From: Ampelomyces quisqualis
Lineage: Eukaryota > Ascomycota > Dothideomycetes > Pleosporales > Phaeosphaeriaceae
Reading direction: 5' to 3'
Assembly (NCBI GenBank): GCA_018398575.1
Contig: JAGTXZ010000005.1
Location: forward strand, 2,976,001 to 3,040,000
DNA: 64,000 nucleotides
Below are positions 1 through 11,353 of this stretch, in pieces (the first letter of the stretch is position 1; each line of letters opens with the position of its first letter). The notes beneath the pieces were generated by a model, which ran no database searches, was not told where the DNA came from, and worked only from the letters and a program-made list of their open reading frames with translations. Made by a program: the position numbers and the translations under genes.

Positions 1-766
1 CAGAACTCTACCGGGAATCCTTGACTAAGTATTCCAAGAGAAGAGCCAAACATGGAGGGGGTTTTGCGTACCCTTTTCCCACAACGAATCACTTGGACAG
101 GAGGGAACATAAAGTAGAACTTATCAAGGCTCGAAAGAGGGTCTGAAGAACGCGAAAATCCTCGAATCGCTGTCCCATAGTTTTGAGTGGGTTGTATATC
201 TTGGATACGGTATTTTTTTGCTAACGTTGATCGCCCGAGCGTACACTACTTGTTGCAACGCTCATCTAACCAGCTCAAGGTCTCTCATAGTGCCCATAAA
301 ACCAGTAAGCATCGGTAAATTTATTGTACTGTGAGATGGAATCCGAAAATTCAAGATGGATCTGGTCAGTACTCTCGTGCTCATTGTCAGTCTCGCCACC
401 ATCCCAGTCTAGAAACTCAAATGCCTCCGCTGACCCACTCGATTCTCCCTCTACACAGTGCTTGGTAAGAAGCTTGAGCGCTAAATTGGGAAATTGAGAA
501 TTGATGCACGCATTCAGCGACTGTCTACAGTCAACATTCACAAAATAACAGAATGGCCGGGGCCCGGCATGGGGTGCGAAAGTTGCAAGATGGCCAGGTT
601 CCTATGCTCCATAATGCCCCTCGCCGCTAAGTAACTTCGATCGAACTTGGGAAAGTCCTCTATACTGTTCTATCGTTTATTTGGTGAGCCTGGGTAGTAA
701 GTATGCCGCCACCCACGCACGGAACGCACGCCCACGGCGTATGAATCAGCGGCGGCGAGCGTTGCT
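1..766. other. no supported gene
   Basis: The only open frame of note is a minus-strand stretch at 275-541 (88 codons, acidic C-terminal half, no motif I recognise). It could be an exon of a broken gene but nothing supports it. No promoter, RNA gene or repeat is evident in the rest. Confidence 0.4.
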
Positions 767-1069
767 TCATTTCCCAATAATCACTTCGTGACGTGGTAGC
801 GGATAGTCTTCCTTGTACAACTTGAGCGACTCTGCAACACTGGCATGCAACAGCTCAACTAGCTTGGCACATGGTTCCTCACTAGCTGGACCGTGAATCG
901 TGCGAACTATGACCGAGCCCCATGATATGTCAGGTCGCAAGGAAGAGTTCGTGAGACTGTCATCAATGCACCAGAGCTGTATTCGCCTTGGGCTGGCTGC
1001 TAGCTCCTCCTTTAGCCCTTCAGGACTCCTGTGATATCCGGGATGGGGAAGAAGCCATGCTGTCTTGAC
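767..1069 (-). pseudogene. orphan exon-like open frame, 100 codons
   Basis: On the minus strand a frame runs from an AG acceptor at 1070-1071 to TGA at 767-769 without interruption. It has no start codon. Just upstream on that strand are a TACTAAC branch-point-like element and a pyrimidine-rich acceptor, so it looks like the terminal exon of a gene whose 5' part is gone or broken. I recognise no family. It follows the LysM relic at 1090-1429 on the same strand, so the two could be parts of one dead gene; that is inference. Confidence 0.3.
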
Positions 1070-1089
1070 CTACACTAAAAGGTATGGAT

Positions 1090-1429
1090 GAATCGGGGTT
1101 AGTACTGTTCGACGCGGAGTATAGTCGTGGGAATATGGCTATTGTCATAAGTCTTGGGCGTGCTACGCAATAGGACGTTTTGAGCCATGGGTCGAGCAAT
1201 CGCGGTCGATTTGTAGGTTGAGGAAGTAAAAATCAACAAGAACAAGGCCGAAGGCTGGCAAGATAGTGTTGCAAAGGTCGCCTTCCTCAGTGGCGTACCA
1301 CTGTACAAAGTAGGTTTTGGATTGACTTTGATAATTTGCGGGCACAGGTGCGTCTTTGTCGACGGTGTTGCCTTGACCAGGATTGATAACGCCATCAGGC
1401 CAGCTAATGCAACGATTAGAAACAACCAC
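1090..1429 (-). pseudogene. LysM-domain protein relic
   Basis: The minus frame contains a LysM-like stretch: an aromatic-Val-Gln start, a GDLC motif (family form GDxC), then DFYFLN and QIDRDC, matching the usual spacing of fungal LysM modules (GDxC ... FxxLNPxI ... C). After the last Cys the frame is broken by TAG, TGA and TAG within about 15 codons, and no signal peptide or start codon is linked to it. LysM proteins bind chitin or its oligomers and occur in secreted effectors and GH18 chitinases of fungi; which of these this was cannot be told. The domain call is by eye; the broken state is seen directly. Confidence 0.5.
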
Positions 1430-1509
1430 TACTCAGTGCACTTAAGAGGGTATGTTGACTTCACCGGTCGCCTTCATCTTGCCTTCTAAACCACCATTTC
1501 TTCACACAG

Positions 1510-2147
1510 GTATACGGCACGGTCAACTACTACAACGCCTCCTATCATGCACGCTACTTAGAAAAAGCGAGCCAGGACACCAACATGTACTCCTTGGCTA
1601 GAGGAAGGCCGTAGAACTTAAAAAGCTGGGAGAACCTTCCAGCCATTCTTAAAGAGTTTGACCATAACCCCCGCGAGGCCAAGACCAAGAAAGCGCAGGA
1701 CTTTATGACTGCGCGCATGGCGGCGATACTCGACAAGTCCAAAGATGTGGACGCATCGAATGCCGCGGAGCACATCTCGCAGCTACTCATTACGGCATCG
1801 TATCTTGTGCCGTAGAGGGAGAAGCTGAGGTTTAATGGTGCGCAGGTGCCACCATAGGGGGTGACAAATCGATGGCCGGAGATGGAGCTCAATATCATGT
1901 CCGTTCCATGACAGTTCTAAAACAGGCACCATTGGTAGAGCACTTTGCCTCCTGATGCACAGGGCCTTTGTATTAGAACTCTCGACATTGCAGTATGAAG
2001 TAGCTTTCCCCTTCACCTAGACTCGACTGGTCACGGAATTCCACGGGTTACAACGACGTTACAAGGTTGAGCCGTATATATTATCATGAAGGAAACCAGT
2101 GCCGTGGTCCAGAACACGGTCGCGTTCGAGCTGAGATGGTTGTGAGT
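1510..2147 (+). pseudogene. degenerate gene with many in-frame stops
   Basis: A plausible intron acceptor (ending at 1509) is followed by one frame that reads as protein-like sequence to about 2147, broken by TAG at 1612, 1813 and 1855, TGA at 1909 and further stops after it. Long charged, helix-like stretches between the stops (for example about 1660-1810) argue for former coding sequence. Several stops would be CAG, CAA or CGA codons after one C-to-T change, as RIP or deamination produces. No family recognised. Confidence 0.4.
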
Positions 2148-2442
2148 TGTAGTGATATTGTCGTGGCCCATAGTCTGATACTGATTTGAGGTGCGATTGG
2201 CCAGTGCACGTGTTGCAAACGTGGAAGAGCCCGAGTGTCGTGGTGAGCAAGAGATGCACGCCAAGACATCGCTAGCCGTACTCGGTTGGCGCAATGACAG
2301 GGATAATGCGCTTCTTGTGTTTGTAAACACCGACACCGGGCTCCGCAACATCATCCTCAACAACAACGTCGACCACGCGCTTTTGCTTTTTTGCAGTAGC
2401 ATAGAATGGTTTGCTGATACTTTCAGTTTTTTCTAGCACAAA
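2148..2442. promoter_or_regulatory. upstream region of the kinesin gene
   Basis: This stretch lies between a dead gene and the kinesin start codon and presumably holds its promoter and 5' leader. I see no clear TATA box or known operator in it. Confidence 0.3.
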
Positions 2443-5400
2443 ATGGACTATATCAAAGCCGAGCTGGCGACCGAGAATGAGGTATGGGCCACTGGCAATA
2501 GCTGCCCGGTCTCGCAATTTGTTAACTCACCGGTGCATCGCAGGGCTTCCCAAAACCTTCAGGCCTGAAGCCACCGTCTCAAGTACCCAAGCTTGCGGCA
2601 TCGCAAGGTCGCCCCCTAGGTGAGCTGCAAGAGTCAAACATGAACTCACGCAGCGCACTGGCCCAACCCACCGCGACCAAGCACAAAGTCTCCGGCTGTA
2701 ATACCGTCACGCATGTCATTGATGACGTAAACAGACTGCTGACCTTTGCAGTGCCTGAACCAGCTTTCAAGAGGAAGACGTTGGCAGAGAAAGCCGGCGA
2801 AGTCGATCGTAAAGTCGCGGCGCCCGCAACTGCTCGCCCGGTTGCCAACAGCATCAAGAGCACGATTGCGCGCGGATTCGCCGCTTCTACTTCGCGAATC
2901 AACCTGAACAAAGCCCCGAAACAACCCTCTGCAGCTTCGTATGGCGGGAGCATCGGCCCTGGCGCGCGCATTCCCAGTGTGAACGCGCGCCCAAGGTCCG
3001 CATACGGGCAGCATGCTAGAAGCAAGTCGCACCATCAGGGAATGCGCCCAGCCACCGCAATGCTCAAGCAACGCGACGAAGATGATGAGGATGACGAGCT
3101 AGAGCGCAAAGGTGTGCACACTCCCCTTATTTCTACGATTCCAAAGGATACCCTACAAGTATCGAAGAACTCGCTTCCACCACACAAAAGACGCCCGAAC
3201 TCGCTCACTGTAGCCCCCAAGAGGGCCTTTCATTCGTCCTTGTCACGATCTGTCTCTTCACCTCTACACTTTCAGCCCATTACTCCGGTCATGGAAGAGC
3301 CTGCCGATTCCAGCTGCGACGAAATCTGCAACACTCTTGGAGCGCTCGCGTTGGGCGTCCCAAAGGCAGCATCTCAGGACAGTCGAGTCGGATGTGGAAC
3401 GATTCCTGGCAAGGAGCCAAACCCTTTTCTTAAACCTCTAATTTCTCACCTACCACGAGCTACACCTGGGCGGCAGACGCCGACACCCACGCTTGCTCGA
3501 CGTCCTTCCACTCCGAAGATGCGAGCACCATTCCTTAATAGATTTACTAACGATCGGTGTCCAGATTTTTACGATGACCGAATCGAGGCGATGGAACGCG
3601 ATTTTCGCATGTTCAAGGAGAAGATGGAGGGCGACATGCAACAAACCACCGACTACAAAGAGACCATCCAGCAGTTGCAGGGCAAAGGTAGGTTTGCACC
3701 TGCTGAACGAAGCATGGGACAAGACTGATTCTGTTGTGTAGTCACCGAGCTCGAAGTCCTCCGTGCGCGATTGGAGACCGTCAACAAAGGTCTTGAAGCT
3801 GACCTCAAGGACACGCAAAGCTGCTTCACCACCGTCAAGATGGAATTGGAGATGACACAGCGCAACCATTCGTTCGAGACCGAGGACATGCGACGAAGGC
3901 TTCGCAACGAGATCGAGGACGCGAAATTCGAGCACGAGAAAGTCACCAAACGGATAATGAAGGACAAGGAAGACTCGGAGGACAAGATCCGCAAGGACTT
4001 CGAAGCACGCATTGATAAGCTGCTCAAAGCCCACGGTGAGGAGCTCGCTGAGCTGCGGAAGAAGATTGACGCGGATGGAGAGGTTGCTCGGGCCCGACGA
4101 GCACAAGAGGCGCAAAAAGTGGAGACCGAGTATGCTTCGAAACTGAGGCTAGCAGCGATGGAGGCAGACGCGAAACAACGCGAGATGCAACTGGTCCAAG
4201 GCGAGCTGATCAACACGAAGTCGGAGCTCGACCGCGAGCGCACGCTGAGAACAGGACTGCAAGGCCAACTGACCGAAGCAACTGCGCACAACCTCACGCT
4301 GGACGCGGCAAACACCGCAATGAAAGAGAAGATTCACTTCCTCGAGTCTGACAGCCAGGCGCAATCACAAGCTTTCAATGATCTCCACAAGCGGATGCAA
4401 GACGCTATCGATGCAGCGGAGCTGGCACACGAGAAGTTGCGACAAGAGGAGACGTTAAGGCGGAAGCTCTTCAACCAAGTGCAGGAGCTCAAGGGCAACA
4501 TCAGGGTCATGTGTCGAGTGCGACCCACGCATGCCACAGAATCCGATCCAGCATCCATCACCTTCCCAGACAACGACACAGACAGCAAGGAAGTCGCTGT
4601 CCTCGGGCCTAACAAGCAAAGTGCTACTGGCAAGGACGTCACATCCGCGTACGCCTACTCTTTTGATCGTGTTTTTGGTCCGTCATCGCAGAACGGTGAA
4701 GTTTTCGAGGAGATCAGCCAACTCGTGCAAAGCGCACTGGATGGATACAATGTTTGTATATTCTGCTATGGCCAGACAGGTTCCGGCAAGACACATACAA
4801 TGTCGTCGGTGGACGGCATGATCCCTCGCGCAACGGCTCAGATCTACGCTGAAGCCCAGCGACTAGAAGAGAAGGGCTGGCGATACACTATGCAAGGTTC
4901 TTTCATTGAAGTGTACAACGAGACGTACAACGACCTTTTGGGCCGCTCCGAGGACCTTGACAAGAAGAAGGTCGAAGTTAGGCATGATCCAGCGAAGAAG
5001 CAGACATACCTAGAGAACGCCGTCAGTGTAGCTCTCGATGGTCCAGAGCGGGTTGACGAGATCCTCGAGACCGCCAGCAAGAACAGAACGGTAGCTGCCA
5101 CCAAGGCCAACATGAGATCGAGTCGAAGTCACTCAGTCTTCATCCTGAAACTTGTTGGTAGAAACGAGATTACGGGTGAAAAGAGCGAGGGTACACTGAA
5201 CCTTGTCGATCTTGCCGGGTCCGAAAGACTCGAACACTCCAAGGCTGAGGGTGCGCGACTGAAGGAAACGCAAAACATCAACAAGAGTTTGAGCTGCTTG
5301 GGAGACGTCATCAACGCTCTTGGATCGTCGAAGGAGGGCGCGCACATCCCATACCGAAACTCCAAGGTACGCTCACCTACCTTGATGGCCATATTTGAAA

Positions 5401-5589
5401 ACTAACATCGTGTAGTTGACATACCTCCTACAATACTCTCTCGGCGGCAACTCGAAAACACTCATGTTCGTCATGGTCAGCCCGCTGCAAGCACATTTGC
5501 AAGAGACCATCACAAGCTTGAAGTTCGCCACCAAGGTGCACAATACCCACATCGGCACGGCAAGGAAGCAGACCAAGACGAAGGATTAG
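2443..5589 (+). CDS. klpA: kinesin-14, C-terminal motor (KlpA/Kar3 type)
   Basis: Exons 2443-2481, 2544-3687, 3742-5366 and 5416-5589 give 993 residues. The start at 2443 is chosen because the 13-codon first exon joins in frame, over a 62-bp GT-AG intron, to the GLKPP segment typical of fungal kinesin-14 N-termini. Order: basic, proline-rich disordered tail (about 1-330), long coiled coil (about 345-640), then a C-terminal motor starting at NIRVMCRVRP (about 646). Motor hallmarks are all present: P-loop GQTGSGKTHT, switch I SSRSH, switch II DLAGSE, and NKSLSCLGDVI. A motor at the C-terminus after a coiled coil marks kinesin-14, the minus-end-directed class that acts in spindle assembly and nuclear fusion. 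The tail is longer than I would expect for the family. Family assignment is firm; the gene symbol follows Aspergillus usage. Confidence 0.93.
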
Positions 5590-6878
5590 TAGTGAGTCAT
5601 CGGGATCGGCGCAGGTATGGCAACGGCGCAGCCTTGCGCATGTATGTTTTTTCACAGCAGTGACCATTGAAGTGTTCGAGGTCGATCTTGCTTTTGCGCC
5701 ATGGCTAAATATCGCACTCTCTTTTGCATCACCAAAGGGTGAGGATTTGCATCATCAGAGGGCGAGGCGTTGGATGTTACTGTTTCTCTTGGTGTGGCAG
5801 CAGATGTGTTGCACACGACGACTTTCTCACTATGCGACAGAAGATTCTCTTCAATGCTTGCTCAGCTGTGCAATTGTACAAGAAATATCCCGTCCCTTTG
5901 TCTCGTGTAACAAAAGACTCATGCCGTGCCGTCCCGTGTCGTTGACCTCTCGGATCCCGTGCCGCGCTCCGCGACCCCAGAGCAGTGTCCCGTGCCAGAT
6001 GGGTCGTCCCAATCATACACGACCTTCCCGCTGTCGAAAAGAGTCTGCTTTCGATGGTTTGAGAGAAGTTACTCTATGGGGTAAGTTGGGTGCGGGATGT
6101 GCGGATGCATGGAAGCAAGGGGTAGTGGGGTAGACGGAGGGGAATGTGATTGGTCGGCGCGTGGTACCAGTAGGGTGTACACTGTACAGTACGCCTGGCT
6201 CCAAAACTCTTGCTTACCATGGAAAAGTGACGTGCGAAAGGAGGATTTTATTTTTTTCCCGTCCAACGGGTTGAAACGTTCAGACTGCCGTGAGGGCATC
6301 TACAGCTTTTTTTCCCCATCTGTGAAAGCAAGGAGAAGGTGCGGACAGCCTTGTTCAGAAACATCATCAATCATCGTCATCTTCTGCTCTGTTTGTGTTC
6401 GCCTGGGTACCAGATACTCGGTCCTGACCGCTTCTATTTCCCTCCCTCTATTTGTTGCGCCCGGGCGATGGAAAGGACGGAGAAGATGATGCACGTCTTG
6501 TTGTTTTTGCGAGACGTGTGCTGAGCAACATTTCCGTGGGTGTAGTAACTATGTGGAGTAAGAGGGTTCACGGTGTGGAAAACTCTCGACGACGCAGCTA
6601 CCCTAGGCCGTTTGCAATGACCGCGCTGGGTTATATGAACACGTGTGCAGTTTTGGTAACAAAAACTTTGGCTGTTCATACTGCGAACTTGGGTGTCTTG
6701 TCACACGTACGACACATTGGGCATCTGTCTAGCAATTAACATGTGAGAGAGACAGAGTTGAAACAAGAATCGGCCACATGCGAGATGCAACGGCACACAG
6801 GTGTTATAGCAGGCAGTGAGTTATGTATGCGACGATGAAACCAAATCATGACTTTGCATATCACAATTCGTCTGATTT
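5590..6878. other. intergenic, no supported gene
   Basis: This stretch lies between the convergent kinesin gene and the minus-strand DUF2439 gene, so it should hold both 3' ends. Several 60-150 codon open frames exist on both strands, but they lack motifs, splice logic and coherent composition. Confidence 0.4.
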
Positions 6879-7006
6879 GGAAGGCAGTTGTTGTGGAAGG
6901 CAGTTGTTGTGGAAGGCAGTTGTTGTGGAAGGCAGTTGTTGTGGAAGGCAGTTGTCGTGGAAGGCAGTTGTCGTGGAAGGCAGTTGTCGTGGAAGGCAGT
7001 TGTCGT
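6879..7006 (+). repeat. 16-bp minisatellite, eight tandem copies
   Basis: The unit GGAAGGCAGTTGTTGT starts at 6879, 6895, 6911, 6927, 6943, 6959, 6975 and 6991 with a strict 16-bp period. The first four copies end TTGTTGT and the last four TTGTCGT, so the array is two blocks of four. The period is not a multiple of three. It lies about 90 bp beyond the stop codon of the minus-strand gene at 7096, probably in its 3' UTR or terminator region. Confidence 0.95.
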
Positions 7007-7095
7007 TCCATGTGTCGTATGAAAATATGTACTTGTCAAATGTTATCCTATCCTACCCTATCCTATCTACCTGTTCATTGGCCTTTGTCCCACTC

Positions 7096-9177
7096 TCACG
7101 TGACAGCTTGGCTATTTGGCGGCCTCCAGTCAAACAAGTCAAACGCTTCTGTGCTCCACGGCCCAACATCCGTATCAGGGACTGGACTCGGCAGTTCTGG
7201 GACATCGACTGGTGGTATATTCGTATCAATGTTTAAACTGTGCGTGCGTTGAAATTTCTTTCTCGGATCTGTTCTCTTGACTAATGCTGCAAGAGCAGAG
7301 ACTTTCTTCTTCGGCTCTGGCGCTGGAGGTGGCATTTCTTCGGCTCCAGGGAGAGTGCTCGATGTCTTGGGGAGATTGCGCTTTTCCCAATCCTCTGCTG
7401 TGCTGGGTATTGGTGCATCGTTCTCGCTTCTCACGCGTCTGATCTTGCGGGCTGGCGATTTGCCCGTGGTCTGCCCGTCATGTTCAATCGTGTCTGAGGC
7501 CCGAGATCGCTTATTCTGTTTTGACAGAAGCGATGCAAGCTCGGTGGTACTCATCAAAGGTCCTTTCTTCCCATTCACGAGAGGATGAGGCGGCAGAGGT
7601 ACAGTTTCAGTCCGACGTTCGGTACGTACGACTGGTGGTGCTGTTGTTAATGTCGATTCCTTTGGGACGCGCATTGGCTTCCTTCGGAACCCGCCAGTGG
7701 ACAAGGCGACCTTGTTTGAAGAAGCAGACGTAGGTCGGGAATGAGTCCCCGAATCATCAGTGTGCGTTGGTGATGTTTCTCTGGTTTGCAGCACTGGAGG
7801 TCGAAGTACGGGATGCAAAGATGGCGAGGCATTACAGGGTCCTGATACGTCGGGGGTTCTGTTCTTGAGCGCAGACTTCTTGGCTGTAGTGATGGGCGTG
7901 GTGACTCCACATTCGACTGGCTCTATAGCTCTACCGCTTGGTTCATCAGAGGGCGAGGAGCGGATCAGCAGCTGCTGGTCCATGATGCCATAAGCGACCT
8001 CTGGATCGTCAAACGCATCCTCTTGCTGCAGCAAGGATGGGGGAGGAATCCTGGAACCCTTGGATGTGATTCTTGGTTCTGCGCGGGGCGCTTTCCGTTT
8101 CTCTTTTGACGGCGGTGAAGTCGTCGACACCAGCCCATTGATGTTGTCTGATATTATGGGCGGTGGCTCCTTGCTTCGAACACGCGACGTCTTGGTGGCA
8201 ATTGGTCTTGTCCCCGATGATTTCGGCTCGCTGCCGGCTCTGGAGGCCGGTCTGGGTATTGACTGGCAAAGAAGCGTGGCACGTTTGATGCCTGTGGACA
8301 AGCGCAAGGACTTGACTCTCGGACCACGCGCCGGTGCAGGTGGCGATGGAGCTTTCCGGGACTCCTGGACAGGTTGGACGGCAAAGTCAACGTTTGTTAT
8401 ACGATTGGAAGCACTCACCGGTGGAGACGAAGTCGGCGCAGGGCGCTTGGGAGTCTCGACAGGTTTCTTCTTTGGCAGTCTTACTTTCTCCCGTGGCCTC
8501 TTTGGGGATCCCATGGGCGGTGGCTCCGGTAGTGTGCTAGGAAGGATGATGGGCGGAGACACAGCGGACAAGGGTGTTGCGTCGACAAGTTTGGCAGGTG
8601 TACTGGGCCATGTCACATCAGATGAGACGTGTGACGCACGACCCGACTCGGAGGAGACGCGGGTCTCCTTCCTCGCTTCGAAGGGCGACTCGATAGGCAC
8701 CGCCTTTCCCACGGGGCCCTTTGGAGGGCCAAGAAGCGAGTTGAGCGACCTGTGGCGCAGCTGCTCGCCGGCTCGAGCGACAGTGCTTGGCGCTACTGGT
8801 GTCGGTCGGTGGAACGGGCGGCGTGTGGCGGGGGGCGTCGGGCGGGGCGCGGGGTCCTTGGGCGGCTCCCTGGGCTTCTTTGCGAGGAGGGGGGCCAGGT
8901 CCGTCTGCGTGATGCCCACGGGCTCGGCAACCTCGACCAGAACGCCCTTGTCGAGACTGAGCTCGTCGCCTTCCTGCAGGGCGTTGGGGGCCTTCCAGTA
9001 CGTGTCTCCAATGTGGTTGCGTGCCTGGTCCGAGACCATGACGCGGTTGTTGAAGGTGTGCAGCTTGAGGTAGCCGTCGTGCCATCGCTTCTGCTTGCGC
9101 CTGGCGTCGTGGGTGAAGAGGCAGCGGAACTCTGCGACGGGCGCGGTTTGCGAGGCGGGGCGCAGCGGCGCCGTCAT
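7096..9177 (-). CDS. DUF2439 protein, Mte1/Dbl2/ZGRF1 type
   Basis: One exon of 693 residues. The start at 9177 (MTAPLRP) is preferred to upstream in-frame Met codons because the conserved domain begins about 15 residues later and the upstream extension is Cys-rich and atypical. The N-terminal DUF2439 domain (about 15-90) has the pattern FRCLFTHD...KRWHDGYLKLHTFN, then a GDTYW segment and a GDELSLDKGVLVEV strand. The rest is long, disordered, Ser/Pro/Lys-rich sequence, ending in a short WSTEAFDLFDWRPP element. Yeast Mte1 and fission-yeast Dbl2 share this layout, bind DNA D-loops and recruit or regulate the Mph1/Fml1 (FANCM) helicase in recombination and telomere maintenance; human ZGRF1 adds a helicase, absent here. 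That role is inferred from the family. Convergent with the kinesin gene. Confidence 0.82.
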   Translation of the reverse strand: MTAPLRPASQTAPVAEFRCLFTHDARRKQKRWHDGYLKLHTFNNRVMVSDQARNHIGDTYWKAPNALQEGDELSLDKGVLVEVAEPVGITQTDLAPLLAKKPREPPKDPAPRPTPPATRRPFHRPTPVAPSTVARAGEQLRHRSLNSLLGPPKGPVGKAVPIESPFEARKETRVSSESGRASHVSSDVTWPSTPAKLVDATPLSAVSPPIILPSTLPEPPPMGSPKRPREKVRLPKKKPVETPKRPAPTSSPPVSASNRITNVDFAVQPVQESRKAPSPPAPARGPRVKSLRLSTGIKRATLLCQSIPRPASRAGSEPKSSGTRPIATKTSRVRSKEPPPIISDNINGLVSTTSPPSKEKRKAPRAEPRITSKGSRIPPPSLLQQEDAFDDPEVAYGIMDQQLLIRSSPSDEPSGRAIEPVECGVTTPITTAKKSALKNRTPDVSGPCNASPSLHPVLRPPVLQTRETSPTHTDDSGTHSRPTSASSNKVALSTGGFRRKPMRVPKESTLTTAPPVVRTERRTETVPLPPHPLVNGKKGPLMSTTELASLLSKQNKRSRASDTIEHDGQTTGKSPARKIRRVRSENDAPIPSTAEDWEKRNLPKTSSTLPGAEEMPPPAPEPKKKVSALAALVKRTDPRKKFQRTHSLNIDTNIPPVDVPELPSPVPDTDVGPWSTEAFDLFDWRPPNSQAVT

Positions 9178-9594
9178 GGCGACATGGGCTGTGGTGGGCG
9201 CGTCGGCGTTGGTGTTGGCCTTGTGGCACGGCAGCACGTGACTTGGCGCGACACGGTACGGAGCATCTAGTATCCATTGGAAGCGCGCACACCAAAGCGG
9301 CAGCGCAACACAGCAACGTCCTACGCCATACACACAATTGACTTCGAAAGTGCGGAGTACGAGGCAGGCCAACTTGTGCAGATGGCAAAAAGCTTCCCTC
9401 TGATGTTTTGTTTAGTTGTTATTTTTGTACGGACTTGAATCCAGCTTATCAAGAGCCATGGGTCTCTAGCTGACTCAAGTACTCGGTGCTCGGTTCTCGG
9501 CAGCCTCCCCCTCCAGCCGGCCATCTCAACACGGCGCTGGCCCCCCCTCCCTCTCACCCCCCTCTCGCCGTTGGCTTCTTCGCGGCCGGCCAAG
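9178..9594. promoter_or_regulatory. divergent promoter between DUF2439 and BAR-SH3 genes
   Basis: The two genes are transcribed away from each other from this 417-bp interval, so both promoters must lie in it. The side next to the BAR-SH3 gene (about 9500-9590) is rich in C and CT runs, a common feature of fungal core promoters. No TATA box stands out. Confidence 0.5.
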
Positions 9595-11199
9595 ATGCAG
9601 CGCGCCCAACGCACCTTTGGGCGCTTCCTGAAACGGGCGCCCAACGAGGCCGACGTCGATGCCATGCTGAACGACTTCAACGACTCCAAGCAGATGCTGG
9701 AAAAGGTGCGTCGCCTCGTGCATCCGCCAGCGGCGCCCCGTCGGCCTTCCCCAGCTGATGCCTGCAGCTGGACTGACCCCGCTGCAGCTCGAGGCTTCCT
9801 CCAAGCAATGGCGCGACGCGTGGACCAACATCCTCAACCACCAGCTGGCCGCCGTCGAGTACCTCCACGCCCTCTACAAGCCATTGGGCGGCGAGGCGGC
9901 GGCCGGCGGCTCGCATGTCGCTGTCGAGACGCCGCCTGCCACCCTGGAGCGCGTTGCGGCCCTGCAGGAGGCCTTCGCCGAGCTGAAGACAGACATGATG
10001 GACGAGGTCAAGGACATTGACCGCAAGCTCATCATCCCCGCCAAGCTGGCGCGCGACTCGCTGAAGCCCATGGAAAAGGCCATCAAGAAGCGCGAAGACG
10101 CAAAGGTCGGTCCGCCCCATGCCGTGTCCCGACTGCTGCCCCGCTGACGCGGCCTCGCACGACCCAGGTCGACTACGAGCGCTACAAGAGCCGCTGCGAG
10201 GCGCTGCAGAACAAGAAGACGCGTTCCGACCGCGACAACACGGCTCTCACCAAGCACGAGGCCGACCTCGAGCGCTCCACGCACGCCTACCAGCTCGCAG
10301 ACGAGGCCCTGCGCGACCGCCTGCCCAAGCTCAACGCCGCCACCTTCTCCATCCTGCCGCACCTGCTGGCCAACCAGATTGTGCTCCAGAACAACCTCAT
10401 TGGCAATCTGTACACGGTGCTCCACCAGTACTCCCACGACCAAGGCTACCCGGACCCACCGCCCGAGCCAGAGGACGTCGTGCCACTGTGGGAGGCAAGC
10501 TTCACTCCGCTGCGGAAAGAGATGGAGTCCGAGTTCGGCCTGCTCAAGACGGGCAGGGCAGTGCAGCAGCCCATGCGACTGCCCGACCAGGGCGCAACGC
10601 TGACCGGCCTGGGCATCAGGAACAAAGTGATCCCCGGTCGGCGCACAGGCAGTAACGAATCGGTGCCTACCATTACTCGCACAAACGCCAAGCCCTCCTC
10701 AACACTCCAGTCTCCTGCTGAGAACGGACCTCCACTCAACCTCTCCAGCAAACCCTCCTACAGCTCACTGAGCGGCTCCAAGCCCCGCATCCCTTCCGCC
10801 TCACCGCACTTGGCCACATCCACCCCTGCCCTGGACCACTTCGCCCGACGGACGTCGACCGCGTCACATGACTCGTCGTACTCGAACGGCACCAGCGGCA
10901 ACAGCGACTATTTCTCTGGTATTTCTAAAATCCGCTCCAACGGCACCAGTGGCTCAACATCGCCCAACCCCGCCGCGGGCAAGAAGAAGCCGCCACCTCC
11001 CCCTCCAAAAAAGATAGGCTCCTTCCATGCCGAGTATGTAACGGCCATGTACGACTTTGACAGCCACACATCAGGCGATCTATCGTTCCGCGAGGGCGAC
11101 CGAATCCGGGTAGTTAAGAAGACGGACAGCTCACAGGACTGGTGGGAGGGTGAAATAGCGGGTATCAAAGGCAGCTTCCCAGCCAACTACTGCAAATGA
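9595..11199 (+). CDS. BAR-SH3 endocytic adaptor (Rvs167/Hob1 type)
   Basis: Exons 9595-9705, 9788-10105 and 10168-11199 give 486 residues. The N-terminal BAR domain (about 1-240) starts with the family-typical MQRAQRTFGRFLKRAP and contains long charged helices, for membrane curvature binding and dimerisation. A Ser/Thr/Asn-rich linker follows (about 270-415), then a polyproline run (about 418-425) and a C-terminal SH3 domain with ALYDF-like AMYDFD, the DWWEGE motif and GSFPANYCK ending. In yeast Rvs167 works with Rvs161 at the neck of endocytic pits and on actin; the fission-yeast equivalent is Hob1. Both introns are short and restore the frame exactly. The length suits the family. Confidence 0.92.
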
Positions 11200-11353
11200 G
11201 GAGTAGTCGTACCATGCTGAATCCAAATTAAAAAAACGAATCACGTTGGTAGCTTCAGCTATTTTGTGCACGTCAGCCGACTGTCTGAACCAGCACCAAC
11301 AGTGGCTGGAAACGAGGTAATTTCTTCTTCTTCTTCTTCTCCCCTTCTCCTCC
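11200..11353. other. 3' flank with (TTC)n microsatellite
   Basis: This is the short 3' flank of the BAR-SH3 gene. A (TTC)n run of about seven units lies at 11321-11340, followed by C/T-rich sequence. No gene. Confidence 0.6.

Noticed and set aside
1554..1898. 114-codon minus-strand open frame
   Set aside because: It lies antisense to a protein-like plus-strand frame with RIP-type stops; the minus frame has no motif.
6870..7010. CRISPR-like array at the 16-bp repeats
   Set aside because: Units are contiguous with no spacers and the genome is eukaryotic.
8060..9073. 337-codon plus-strand open frame opposite the DUF2439 gene
   Set aside because: The minus strand carries the conserved domain; the plus frame is Gly/Ser-rich shadow.
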